A DNA stretch of 64,000 bases from Eretmocerus hayati. Taxonomy: Eukaryota > Arthropoda > Insecta > Hymenoptera > Aphelinidae. Below, piece by piece: positions 22,170-33,259 of this stretch. Position 1 is the first letter of the stretch. Each line of letters opens with the position of its first letter. The notes under the pieces were generated by a model. That model was not told the origin of the DNA. It was given only the letters and a program-made list of their open reading frames with translations, and made no database searches. The stretch lies in contig CM056742.1 of NCBI GenBank assembly GCA_029851415.1, positions 151,161,121-151,225,120 of the forward strand. The letters are read 5' to 3'. The position numbers were made by a program, and so were the translations under genes.

Positions 22170-22444
22170 AATGTAAACTAAACAGTCATCATATTCCTGA
22201 TGAATCAGGTATTTCGCACATTTCTTCGTATTCGTTCTTCATCAACTTTGATAGCCATAGGAGCAAGTTCGGTATTGAACATGCCCACTCGATACTTGTA
22301 AGTAAGAAACCCTACGCGCTAAGAATTCCAGTTTTCAACTCACGGTGTTTTCTCCAGACAGATTTATCGATTTATACTCCTGAGAGTAGCTTGAATCCAA
22401 ATAGGCAGGAAATCGTGTTTGAGTCAAGGTCAATGCACAAGTGA
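22170..22444 (+). CDS. Candidate gene C, last two exons
   Basis: Exon 22170-22297 has a strong acceptor (tattatcaattttgcag) and a near-perfect donor (GTAAGTAAG), entering in phase 1 and leaving in phase 0. The next exon, 22358-22444, opens with another strong acceptor (ggtgttttctccag) in phase 0, matching, and ends at TGA. The intron is 60 bases. The joined frame reads CKLNSHHIPDESGISHISSY, SFFINFDSHRSKFGIEHAHS, then TDLSIYTPESSLNPNR, with no stop. The upstream exon(s) were not found, and MITEs occupy 21.67-22.08 kb. No AATAAA was seen close behind. Family unknown: hydrophilic, His/Ser-rich. Confidence 0.45.
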
Positions 22445-22449
22445 TCGAT

Positions 22450-24310
22450 TTTCAATAACGATGGCAGGGAAAGCAAACAGTGATATTTGTCTGTATACCA
22501 CCCGAATAAGGATTGTCTTCAATTTTCTCAGCATCGACAAGCAAAGTCAGCAGGGGTACAATTTCACAGTGGAAATCTGTATCTCTCGCACGGCATGAAA
22601 TGATAGAATATTCTTTTCATATGTATGTAGGGAGTGTGCGATAAGCTTCTCAATGACCCTATATATTTATAATATACATATTTGCTATGAGCTGAGGACC
22701 ATTACCAAATAGATTCCGATATGCCTCCACGTTCATTCTGTATCCCTGGCCTCGCCTGAGTATACGAGTATTTTAGTAAGCTGGAGCCATCGCTCGGAGG
22801 ATGCTTATTTATTTTGATTCACTCCGTACCATCAATTCAGGATTCTGTTTTTCTGACTCGGCAAAGAGATAGCCAGTCTAGAAGGAATATTTTGGAATGA
22901 ACCTACACAAAATAGACATCGCAAGATGTATTAACATGGTTCGAGTGAGTGGAATGTTGTGAGATCTGCGCCAATAACATACTTTTGAACCTGGAATAGG
23001 CTCCGGATGGAATATTCAGAAGACACATAGTGCACAGAATATTTAGAGTGTAGATTTTATGTTACGTGATGTTTCCGGAATTTCGAGATCGTATTCGATG
23101 CTCCCGACTTTCCTTTATTCGGTGAAGAATGTTGCAAAATAACCTATCGATGTCGAAATGTCTCTACATACTGTATAAAGGATATCCTAAAAAAATACAA
23201 ACACTTTTATATGGTCAAATTCTCGAATGTATAGTCCATAATTATCAAGTGAATTATATCACTGCGGGGTCAAGAATTGATGTTCGGTACTCGTAGACGC
23301 AACGGGTCCTGTAACTTGAGTCCATTATTAAGAAACTGACATACAGAGTGTAGCTGTACAAACTCGCGATTGAATTATGCAAGAGCCCAGGACATTACAT
23401 TGGCCAAAATGATCCCGAAGATTTCGAAAGATGATCAACGACTTCAAAAGAGTGTCTCGGTTCGCTCGGGCTAGAACAACCGATGTGAAGATAGAGATGA
23501 AAGAACACACAGAAACTGTGTAAGATATTCGAGCAAAAGATGGACCGATCTGGATCAAAGTTGTATGACTCAACTCCAGTTTTCTGAAGAATTCGAATTG
23601 ATATTCATGCAATTTTGATTTCCGGTCAACACTTTCCAAGGAATGATTTCGGCATCACACGAATGGTCTACTGTTCTAAATGATATTCTGTGAGTTTTTC
23701 AGAAGGTCATGGGTAGAAACAGATTTCAAAATATCAACTTCAAACTCTGAAAATCTAAAATTTATCTGAACCTATCCGGTCTGGATCAGTACAGATTCTC
23801 TAATCATAAGTAGTAACGGTGTAGCAATAGTCAGACATGAAGATCAAGTCAAAACTTGACGAATTTTGAGCACTGATTTTACTACCTGTGCCTGTCTCAG
23901 TATCTGTGGTCACTATGTTGCACGCTGATCGTGAAATCTCAGTGTATTTACTACCACGGCTTGTTACAAATTCTTAACAAGTCGTATTTATTTGGATCAT
24001 CGTCGAAATAAGTACTTATCTCCGCCAAGGGGTAGGATGCTCCGAATCAAATTGCATTCGTATTCATAGCAGCTTGTGGTTCTCCAGACATCGTTCAAAT
24101 TTCTTATGTACTCTTTCGTACTTCTTTATATTTTTCGGGAACCAGGTGATTTCGCGTCTACTGACTGAACAGCATGAATATCATGGGAGCTCATATTATT
24201 CATGTAGATAATAATTCTATATTTCTCTAACGTACACTAGCATTCTTCATTATGATTTATCAAACTGCAATAGAATACTCATCATTCAGATAACAGTTTC
24301 TGATTTCTTA
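22450..24310. other. Unassigned single-copy sequence
   Basis: Nothing convincing was found on either strand. The 103-codon minus frame 23328-23639 starts at TTG, lacks a good donor or acceptor, and is within chance length. Base composition is even and no repeats were seen. Confidence 0.4.
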
Positions 24311-24311
24311 G

Positions 24312-24568
24312 CTCATATTGATATTTCGACTCGCTACAAACCACTCAATTTTTCCTCAGCTCAACTCACACTCACATTCATCATAAATTTTTTGAATATC
24401 AGTTTCTCTCATTTCAAGGAATGGTATTACTACCCTATAGAAACCCACGGTTTGTCCAAAATTCAACGGGATTCAAATGATATCATTTCGTGCAAATCTC
24501 GAGCCAAAAATAATCGCACAATTCTCATGTCTAAGCTAATCTTAATTGAGTTCATGCACGATTGTTAA
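24312..24568 (+). CDS. Weak candidate terminal exon
   Basis: A strong acceptor (acagtttctgatttcttag) opens 85 codons in phase 1 to TAA, reading HIDISTRYKPLNFSSAQL and later ISCKSRAKNNRTILMSK. There is no upstream exon and an AT-rich composition, so chance is a real alternative. Confidence 0.18.
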
Positions 24569-25224
24569 CGCGTAAAGATGAAAGACGGGACACATTCTGT
24601 ATTTTGCTATTCCCACAGTGCAACGTCCTACGAGCCACGTTGGGGTAATAAAGAGCTCTAAAAGGGAAATGGAAAACCGGGCTGTAGAGTGTCGTAGAGC
24701 GATTGCGGCCTCCGCAAAAGTATAAGAGAAGTAGCGAATGTGGCCATAATGCATTAAGCGTCGACTCGTCTCTTTCTCTCTTACTCTCGTGAGCGCGTAT
24801 AATAATTCAGCCAGTCATATTTCTCTAGGTGGGCGACAGTGGGGCCTTATCGTGTCATCGCGAACGGACACAGAAACTGGCGAGACTCGAGGTAGCTACA
24901 CACCAGCATAGCCATATAACCTCAAGAGGAAATGACGCGTTTCAGTGGTAAGGTGTGAAGGTATAACCGTAGTGCTAATTCAACTCCCCTGTCTTGCTAG
25001 GATTAAGCCACAAGCGTAGACTCCAACGGAAAATGTGACCGAGCTAACGAACGCGCCGCGAATTTTCACCACCGATTTCTCGCACAGCGAAGCTTTCATC
25101 GGTCCACCCTCGTCCCCGTACCAACTAACAACGGGAAATTGCGGGATTTTTCCAACCCCGGCTGTATAGAGTTTGCTGCTACGGTAAAGCTGCTTTTTTC
25201 GCGAGAATTGCCTCTGGATTTACG

Positions 25225-26948
25225 ATGAAATTACTTTCCCTCACCTCCGTAAGCTAGTACAGTGAGATTACGTCGTAATACATCGTAGCTATATGACGGA
25301 CAGCAAAATTTTCTAACAAAATCTTTGGCAGTATATAAGGCAAATCTCTCGCAAAAATTGTTGACATGAATCAAGAAAAGAAGTAGACGTGCCTGTCTTA
25401 GCTTCGGAGTGCAAGAGTTCTCATCTTTTTATATCTGACGTCAATTAAAAGTGAGGCGAAGTTAGGAGTTATTCCTACTACTTCTATAGTTTAGAAATTA
25501 CAATACAGAGACTTTGGAAAATCAGAGAGAAATGCTGCTAGAGCTATCCTCAGCATACATTTCAGACCGGAAATTGCCGGAAGAAACCACGTTTATGAGC
25601 AAATCTCAGAATTTATTTTATGTCTCAGGTGACAAGATTCGCGGCACTTGGGGTCTTTCACTGGAAATATTCGGGGTCCATATATTGCTTTGGACCATAG
25701 ATACGTGATGTATTATTTGGAAAAATTTCGATTTTTTGGCTGTCACAACGATTTTCAGGTGCACGTCTTAGCTTCTAGGTTCGAGGGCGATTGATCAACC
25801 ATCCTGGGAATCGTATGGGCGATTGTTTATACTTTGAAGAATTGAATTCTTCTTGCCTCGCGGCCGTCCTCATTGAGATGAGGGAACTGATGGAAGTTGT
25901 TGGTGTATCACAACATTTTCGTCATTTTGAAAAATTGCTCCTGCTTACGATCCTGTAATCAGGGCGATGGAGAAAATGAAATTCCGGGAACGGGATTCGA
26001 ATGATCAAGCCTAGATATCTAGCTATGTCCCATTCATGTCATCGCATCCTGGTGGCTGTGGTTATGACGAAGAGGAAAATTGTGTGAGCAATTCAATGGA
26101 AAAACGTCTATTTTGCATGGGACATCAACATCTGGACCCCGTTGTATCTGGAACCGCATGAAATTTGATCGTTGTTTCAAGAAAATGTATATCAAAATCG
26201 CCTCCAGTATACATCCATCCCAGGAATAATGCAAGGCTTGAGGAAATTGAGAATCACGAAAACGTGCATTTTAGTGAATGGAGAGTACCTTATTATCTCA
26301 ATAGAGGTTATAGGGAGGCACCGTAAACAGTCGGACATGATTTTTTCTCACTTTTCTGACATCAAGGTCACCGCATCTCTACGAGGAAGTAAATTCATCA
26401 GAATGATTGTAACTCGAGGTCCCCGTTTGAATGCACGGAAATATTCATTATTCGACTGCATATGCGCTGCGAAGCTAGAAAGTGAGTTGCGCGACTACTT
26501 CATCACTGTTTGAGTGCTACTTTACCCAAACAAATCAAAATAAATTTTGCCGTGTACATCCTGTCATTTTGGAATTATTCGCATTTATTAACAAAAGTGG
26601 CCAAAATCCTGAGATTTGCTCTTGTACTATCATGTATGACTAGCGTTATTGCCTACCTCGCTAACGCTCGTCCGGCTTGGAAGTGTCTCTGAAATGCTTC
26701 TGTAGTTCAACAATGTAACGTTGAGATTTCATAATACAGTGGATTCGGAAAAAATAATTTCCTTGATGTACCCTAGTAACTGTGATTGGGAACTATTGAG
26801 TTGGTGTGATGTTGCGCATAGTCAAGTTCCTCAAGCTCCAGTAAGAATCTGGAAATTTCGCTTAATTAATTCAATTTGTTGGAAGGATAATGCGAAATCT
26901 ACGATTATTCGCCTTATGAATCCTATCCCACTTATGACTTGTACCTAG
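25225..26948 (+). CDS. Candidate gene A: five-exon orphan protein, 202 aa, probably secreted
   Basis: The exons are 25225-25248, 25402-25450, 25509-25628, 26275-26481 and 26740-26948, total 609 bases = 202 codons plus TAG. Junction phases are 0, 1, 1, 1 and agree on both sides every time. Donors are GTAAGC, GTGAGG, GTGACA and GTGAGT; the clearest acceptors are cctgtcttag (exon 2), gcattttag (exon 4) and ttcataatacag (exon 5). The start MKLLSLTS joins LRSARVLIFLYLTSIK, giving a hydrophobic core like a signal peptide or anchor. Later parts contain QREMLLELSSAYISDRK, EYLIISIEVIGRHRKQSDM and SNCDWELLSWCDVAH. Six Cys lie in the last two exons (FDCIC, SNCDW, SWCDV, ICWKD, MTCT), fitting an extracellular protein. 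No family recognised. A TATATAAGG at 25332 lies inside intron 1, so the true 5' end may differ. Exon 5 could instead splice at GTAAGA after QVPQAP. The foldback element at 27.0 kb starts right behind it. Confidence 0.5.
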
Positions 26949-27001
26949 ATGAAAAACTAATCACGAAGGATATTTCTCTCTTCAGCAATGAATAACATGT
27001 A

Positions 27002-28462
27002 TACTAGAGTGACACTTATTTCCCAACTTTTCTGGATCCTTCGCGCACGTGCGATCTTTCAATTTCAAGATAAAATTAGATCAATACAATTTTTTTCAGA
27101 ATTTTAGAGGTAGCCTATATAGTGCCCATTTTGACATACATTTTCGATTTTTGTGAAGTTTTGAGACGTTTTTCGATAAAATTTGTCAGCTTTACTCGGC
27201 AAGCACTTGCAATCCAAGTAGAATGAAGCAAACCGAGCGAAATAACATTGATCGGGATGGTCTTAGGAAGTTTTCAACGCACGGAGCGGTTAGTTTTAGT
27301 AGAAATCAAGGGTCAGAACGGGTCCAGAACGGCAGAAATACAGTTCTAAAATCACTTTTTATCGCAGTTTTCAAGTTCTCCTGCGCATGCGTGATTTTCT
27401 ACGGTTTTGATGATGTTCTCAATTGATAGCCCGTGCGATTTCCTTCAAAATGACCACTGCCAGAAATCAATTCGATGCAAAGAGACCGGAGTAGTGAATC
27501 ATTTTGGATGAGGTGAAGTCCAAGATGGAAATACGTGCAAATTGGTCGAGATCACCTGCAATGCTTTCGATTTTATCCAGCGTGTTTCTCTGATTTTCCT
27601 GCGTCAAATCGACTTCGCCAAGGGGTCATTTTAAAGGAAATTGTCTGAGCTATCGAAATTAGTAGATTGCGGCGTGTTAAGTGGCTGGTAAGTAAGAATA
27701 TAGTTACGCACAACAGTTGAAAACAATTTTTTATTCGACTAACAACTATCAAATTTTCAATTTTTCAGAACTCACCATCAAACTTACCACTCGGTAGCCT
27801 ACTCACTTCGATAGATCGGTCAATTTCCTTCAAAATAACCCTGGGCGAAGTCGATTGGACGCAGGGACACCAGAGAAACACGCTGGACAAAATCGAAAGC
27901 ATCACAGGCGATCTCGACCAATTTCCACGGATTTCCATCTTGGACTTCACCTCATTCAAAATTATTCACTACTCCGGTCCCATTGCATCGAATTGACTTT
28001 CAACAGTGGTAATTTCGAAGGAATTTGCGCGAGCTATCGATTGAAAATATTATTAAAACCGTAGAAAATCACGCACGCGCAGGAGAACTCGAAAACTGCG
28101 ATAAAAAGTGATTTTAGGACTGTATTTCTGCCGTTCTGGCCCCGTTCTGACCCTTGAATCCAACCAAAACTAACCGCTCCGTGCGTTGAAAGTTTCCTAA
28201 GACCATCCCAATCAATGTTATTTCGCTCGGTTTGCATCATTCTACCTGGATTGCAAGTGCTTGCCGAGTAAAGCTGACGAATTTTCTTGAAAAACGTCTC
28301 AAAACTGCACAAAAATCGAAAATGTATGTCAAAATGGGCACTATATAGGCTACCTCTAAAAATCTGAAAAAAATTTCATTGATCTAGTTTTATCTTGAAA
28401 TTGAAATATCCACACGTGCGCGAAGGATCCAGAAAAGTCGGGAAATAAAGGTCAACCTAATG
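27002..28462. mobile_element. 1.46-kb foldback element (palindrome)
   Basis: Arms of about 680 bases (27002-27690, 27770-28462) are inverted copies around a spacer of about 80 bases. The outer ends read cttatttcccaacttttctg gatccttcgcgcacgtg and its complement. Internal landmarks such as tgcgcatgcgtgattttcta / tagaaaatcacgcacgcgca pair across the centre. The word gtatac occurs just outside both ends, perhaps part of the repeat or a duplication. Short mirrored ORFs in the two arms are by-products. No transposase. Confidence 0.85.
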
Positions 28463-28579
28463 TATACCCTTATTGCCCATCTCGTTTGACTCAGTCAATA
28501 CACTAATTTCGAAATAGTCATTTACATCCGATGATGCAATTATACTGAAATAGACAACTATTCGAATCTAATAGACGGT

Positions 28580-29125
28580 CGAAACTTGAGCGATTTTCAC
28601 TGAAATTTTAGTGGAAGTTTCACTGAAACTCTAGAAATTTCCACGGGAATTTCAGTGAAAGTTCCACTGAAACTTGAACGATTTTCAACGATTTACAACG
28701 ATTTTCATTGAAATCTCAGTAGAACTTCCACTAAAATTCAAGCGATTTTCACTGAAAAATTTGTGAAATTTCCACTGGGATTTTGGTGAAATTTTTACTG
28801 GAATTTTAGTGAAGTTCTCACTGATTTTTTATTGAAATTTCAACTGAAATTTTAGTGAAATTTTCACTGATTTTTTAGTGAGATTTTCACTGAAATTTAA
28901 GGGAAATTTTGACTGATTTTTTAGTAAAATTCCAGTGAAATTTTCACTGAATTTTTAGTGAAATTTCCACTAATTTTTCAGTGAAATTTTCACTGATTTT
29001 TTAGTGAAATTTGTACTGATTTTTCAGTGAGATTTTCACTGAAATTTTAGTGAGATTTTCACTGAAATTTTAGTGAAATTTCCACTGAAATTCAGTGAAA
29101 CGTATCACTTGAACTTTAGTGATTT
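28580..29125. repeat. Short-period array built on gtgaaattttcac
   Basis: About 25 degenerate repeats of a 20-22-base unit (tttcactgaaattttagtga) fill this stretch. Each unit is itself near-palindromic, so any transcript would fold repeatedly. Similar words occur near 61590-61690 and 62840-62880. Confidence 0.85.
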
Positions 29126-29129
29126 CCAC

Positions 29130-29301
29130 TCCATCCATCCACCAACAAACCCACCTGACCACTCACCCACCAACCCACCCACCCATGACCCAACCATGAC
29201 CCATACGGCCACCCATCGCCCTTCACCCCCTGCCGATAGGCAACCCAAGAAGCGAGATGCTGACGGACAAATTTTGGCTGGGCTTTCAATTATTTTAATA
29301 T
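29130..29301. repeat. C-rich array joined to a conserved element end
   Basis: 29130-29195 is a C/A-rich array (ccacccaccaacccaccc). 29195-29301 is a unique unit (cccatacggcca, gatgctgacggacaaatttt, ggctgggctttcaatt) that recurs inverted at 46095-46205, again with a low-complexity array starting at the same point. A fixed end attached to two different arrays is the pattern of a minisatellite-seeding transposon. Confidence 0.75.
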
Positions 29302-29319
29302 GATTTCTGTCTATGAATG

Positions 29320-29865
29320 ATTCCGTTGGTATCAGGGCCAGAATACTTTACCTTGATACGAGAACAGATCATGGCGATAGAATGGCTCGTGCACTATACT
29401 CAATTAACCATACGCTCGGCAAAGAGAATAAATATTTCAGCTAAATACTCCAATCAGGAATGGTTGTTGAACATCAAATTTTTACCCATATGTATGAATA
29501 GGTTAGAGATTCACCATTTCATCATCAAGGACTGTTGATTCTTGACCGTGTGGAAAACAATCTCAAATCCACTTGATCATTGTCGTGATTCTCAAAACCT
29601 TGTTGTGCTACAAGAAAACGTCATCGAATGCAAGGAGGGGAACCTTGGTTTATATCGATTTTTACAATCAAATCAGACTGGTGCCCACACAGCTGCTCGA
29701 GGCAGATTATTACGTATATCAACAACATATTTTCAAGATGAACCTCTGCGGTGAATTTCAGAATTAATTAGCTCAAATGAATCGCAGACATACGATGGAA
29801 AAAAATGGTTTTTATCAAAGAATCACCATAACCATAGTATAAAAATAGTACTCTTAGTGATCTAA
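29320..29865 (+). other. Protein-like but broken frames
   Basis: Several plus-strand frames look weakly coding. One reads RARILYLDTRTDHGDRMARA before a stop at 29427; another (29542-29754) reads CRDSQNLVVLQENVIECKEG. No frame persists and no splice sites fit, so this may be a decayed element ORF. No family recognised. Confidence 0.2.
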
Positions 29866-30411
29866 TGATTTTCTTTACAGATACACGGTCACCCAGAAGT
29901 ATAGGTAATCCCTGAAAAGGATTGAACAAATTGCTTGTCCGGTCTCAATCGCATAGGCAAATGAAGGATTTAAGCCCTGGTCGTTTTGCAAATCAATTTT
30001 GAAAGTCGTATCGCGAAAGCCCCGTTTTGGCGTCTCGCACGTATCGCCCGAATTACGCATTTGCGTATCGTTCGTGACGCCATACGCGATACGTTGAGGC
30101 TATATTCTGTTTTTAATTTCTTTATGTGGATGAAATGTCTGCCAGCTTATTGATTTCATGCCCGATTGTTACGCAGTGGTATTTTCGAAAGACCGAATTC
30201 TGAAGTGCTTGGCTGATGGCATTTGTCGCCGTTGGTGCAGTGTGTTCAAAGCCGTTAGCTTAGCTGTCCTAGCGCAAGCGCGTGAGCAGTGACTTTGGCC
30301 AAAGCATTCTGTCCTCGGACGAGGCTGATTCAAAATTTGATTTTCATCCACTGTCGTGTCATTGTGGCTGAGGCCTGTGATCAGCATCGTGGTCATTTTT
30401 CCGAAATGGGT

Positions 30412-30570
30412 CTTTCTTGATATCGATGGCTCAGAACCAAAAGGAACTATCTGAGAATTTCTGATTCAAACGGAACTATCTTGTATTAAGTTTGATACAA
30501 GATAGTTCCGTGTGGATCAGACATTTTTAGATAGTTTCTTCTGGTTCTGAGCCATCGATATCTACTTATA
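30412..30570. mobile_element. Hairpin MITE, arms about 70 bp
   Basis: gatatcgatggctcagaacc at the left returns inverted at the right. The centre pairs cggaactatcttgta with tacaagatagttccg around a 12-base loop. It sits inside the 3.4-kb element. Confidence 0.8.
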
Positions 30571-30884
30571 TCGATCTTACGAGAAGTAATTTTACTCGAC
30601 ATTTCGACAAACAAATATTTAGAATTGGGGTCGAAACGGATTCTCACTGTATGAAAGCTCCCTAAGAACACCCAGCAGGCAGATTTTACAAACATTTGCA
30701 TGACATACATCGCTTCTTCGTCATTTGCAAAATTACTCTTTCCTCAACTCCAATTTTCCGTGTGATAAGAAATACATACACTACTGATCGACATTTGTGT
30801 GGACCCAAAGATAAAAAGTTCACTCTACAGAATTCAGTAGCTCCGGTCTCATTGCTCTAATACGACCCAAGTCCAGCTCATGTA

Positions 30885-31170
30885 GTAGCTTTTTCCAAGT
30901 ATCTCAGACTCTTTGAGGTTTGTTTTCTTGCGAAACAACAGGGTTTTGCCTGGTCAAGTCGAATCCTTAGTCAAATTAGTGATTATTGAGTTAGAACTCG
31001 GACCTTTGACAGATGAAAAAAAGATTAAAAAGTGGAAGCAAAGAGCTTGAACATCTCCTCGAACATTTGTCTTTAAAAACTGTTATAAGTCGTTCCTGGT
31101 TTCAGATCTGACAGTTTTTCTACCAGAAGATTTCTCTACAAAATTGGACAAGCCATTGAGAAATCGTAAA
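30885..31170 (+). pseudogene. Decayed coding region of unknown family
   Basis: One plus-strand frame reads VLPGQVESLVKLVIIELELG, then PLTDEKKIKKWKQRA. After one TGA it continues SPRTFVFKNCYKSFLVSDL and FLPEDFSTKLDKPLRNRKKA before two stops. The amphipathic, lysine-rich sequence is clearly protein-like. It lies in the 3.4-kb TIR element and may be what is left of its protein. A 68-codon ORF follows in another frame (31182-31388). Confidence 0.35.
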
Positions 31171-31644
31171 AAGGCACATATTTGGAGTGGTACAATCACT
31201 CTTCATTGTTCCTTGCACTAATGATGGTGGAGAACTCATACGAGAAGTGGGGAGAATTTTCCCGTGAGTACGATTTCTCCACCGACTCTAAGCGATCGAA
31301 ATTCTCTCCGAGAAAAACGAAACACTATCATATCCCAAACCGGAAGAGGCCTGGAATGACTTTGGAGGACGAATTTCATAGCTCTTGATTTCCCTTTTCA
31401 GATACTTTTTGAATAATTTTGGTCCATCAACCTAGGTCTGACTTGCGGAGGTCTGATTTTTGACAGAGTTTTTATGATTTTTCCCTAAAATTCAGCTTGA
31501 CACAACGAAAACTGTTGAGTCGCGCGAGCAGACCCCAAAGAGTCCTTGAAGTATTTGAGGAACGATACAAAATGAGTTGAACCGGAATCGTTTTGGAGTG
31601 ACGAGGGTGGAGTCATTGAATTTTCTAAATCAGACACATTTTTT

Positions 31645-32350
31645 ATGAGTTATAATAATGTGTACGGGACCAGATCGACAATCGCCTATGGCCGTTACAG
31701 GACCAGATCGTCACTTGCCGGGGAACGGTACGGGATCAGATCGACATTCGCCGATGACCAATACGTGACCAGATCGACGCTCACCGGGGACCGTTACAGG
31801 ATAACATTGGCACTCTCCGGGGACCGTTACAGGATCACATCGTCACTCGTCGGGGAACGGTACGGGATCAGATCGACACTCGCCTATGATGGTTACACGA
31901 CCAGGTCAACACTCTTAGAGGGCTGGTACGAGACCAGATCCACACTCGCCGAGCACCGGTACGGGACCAGATCGACACTCACTGGGAACCGTTACAGGAC
32001 AACATCGACACTCTCCGGGGACCGTTACAGGACCAGATCGTCACTCGCCGGGGACCGGTATGGCACCAGATTGACACTCACCGATGACCGATACGGTACC
32101 TGATTGACACTCACTGAGAACCGTTACACGATTGCATAGACACCCGCCGGGCACCATTACAGGACTACATCGACACTCGCCTGTGACCGTTGCAGGACCA
32201 AGTCAACACTCTTCGAGGGTCGGTACGGGACCAGATCCACACTCGCCGAGCATCGGTACGGGACCAGGTCGTAACTCGCCGATGACCGGTACGGAACCAG
32301 ATCGATACTTGCCGGGCACCGTTACGGGACCACATCAACACCCACCGATG
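31645..32350. repeat. Minisatellite, about 36-bp unit
   Basis: About 19 units of gaccagatcgacactcgccg plus gggaccgttacag lie in tandem. Because 36 is a multiple of three, a frame stays open for 152 codons (31645-32103, TRSTLAGDRYG-type repeats) and another for 112 codons. These are repeat artefacts unless transcription shows otherwise. Confidence 0.9.
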
Positions 32351-32606
32351 ACTGATAGGCCGAGTCTACATAGACACGCTTACCCTGGGCGCGCGCTCTC
32401 TCCCCGCTCGCAATGTCTGCCTAGACACCGGAATAGGTATCGCAGAAGTGATTCGAAAATCCACTTATGAGTGTTCCCTCTGAACTTGAGTACACGAAAC
32501 GAGCTCGTGCAATGAGAAACGGTCAGCCTATCGCTTAAAATGACAAAAAATCGATTTGCATCAAATAGAAATCGAAAAATGAGAGGCGTAGATGTCGCCA
32601 GCCCTA

Positions 32607-32853
32607 AGGGTGATGACAGATAAGGCGCCACGCCACGACGCGCTATCACACGCCACGACCCAAAAATTTATCCCAACGAACCCGACCATCGATGGACTGG
32701 ATTTATTGTTACAGTATCAGTCGTTGATTACGAGAATGAATGAAATCCATCGATGGTCGGGTTCGCTGGAATTTATTTTTGGGTCGTGGCGTGCGATAGC
32801 GTGTCGTGGCGTGGCGTAAAATCGTGGCGTAGCGCTTTATCTGTCATCACCCT
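32607..32853. mobile_element. 247-bp palindromic MITE, copy 1
   Basis: The ends are AGGGTGATGACAGATAA and the complement at 32853. Arms of about 95 bases carry cgccacgccacgacgcgcta tc and cgaacccgaccatcgatgg. The copy at 58372-58636 is in the same orientation. No certain target duplication. Confidence 0.85.
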
Positions 32854-33259
32854 AACTTCACAGGTCTCTAACTTGTGGCCGATTCAACAATATTCAACAT
32901 CGTCTTGAGTTCACATTGAGACTCATTTCAGAAGCTGTGGAATGAGTTAAGATGAATGGAATTCAGGTTAAAAGGACCCTAAATTCCCCGAATTTATGGA
33001 GGAGTAACACAAAAAGGAATTAAAAACAAAATATAACCTCAACGTATCGCGTATCGCGTCACAAACGACACGCAAGTGCGACACGGGCGATACGCGCGAG
33101 ACGCCAAAACGGGGCTTTCGCGATACGACTTTCAAAGTTGATTTGCAAAACGACCAGGGCCTGGATCCTTCATTTGCCTATGCGATTGAGACCGGACAAG
33201 CAATTTGTTCAATCCCTTTCAAGGCTTACCTATACTTCTGGATGACCCTAGCTGTACTA

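Larger units (their letters stand above)
29875..33250. mobile_element. Composite element bounded by ~240-bp inverted repeats
   Basis: 29875-30127 and 33015-33250 are inverted copies, about 85-90% alike. They share agaagtataggta, gagaccggacaagcaatttgt, gcgaaagccccgttttggcg and cgtatcgcgtcac-type words. Between them lie a hairpin MITE (30412-30570), a decayed ORF (30885-31170), a 36-bp minisatellite (31645-32345) and a palindromic MITE (32607-32853). This layout suggests a DNA transposon whose interior has decayed and been invaded. No target duplication was identified. Confidence 0.6.

Noticed and set aside
26510..26692. Peptide precursor-like end (LSCMTSVIAYLANA then RPAWKCL)
   Set aside because: The hydrophobic stretch has no upstream ATG in frame. 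The bases lie in intron 4 of candidate gene A.
31645..32470. Repeat proteins of 152 and 112 codons
   Set aside because: They follow from a 36-bp period divisible by three. Units mutate freely at all codon positions and there is no start or splice support.
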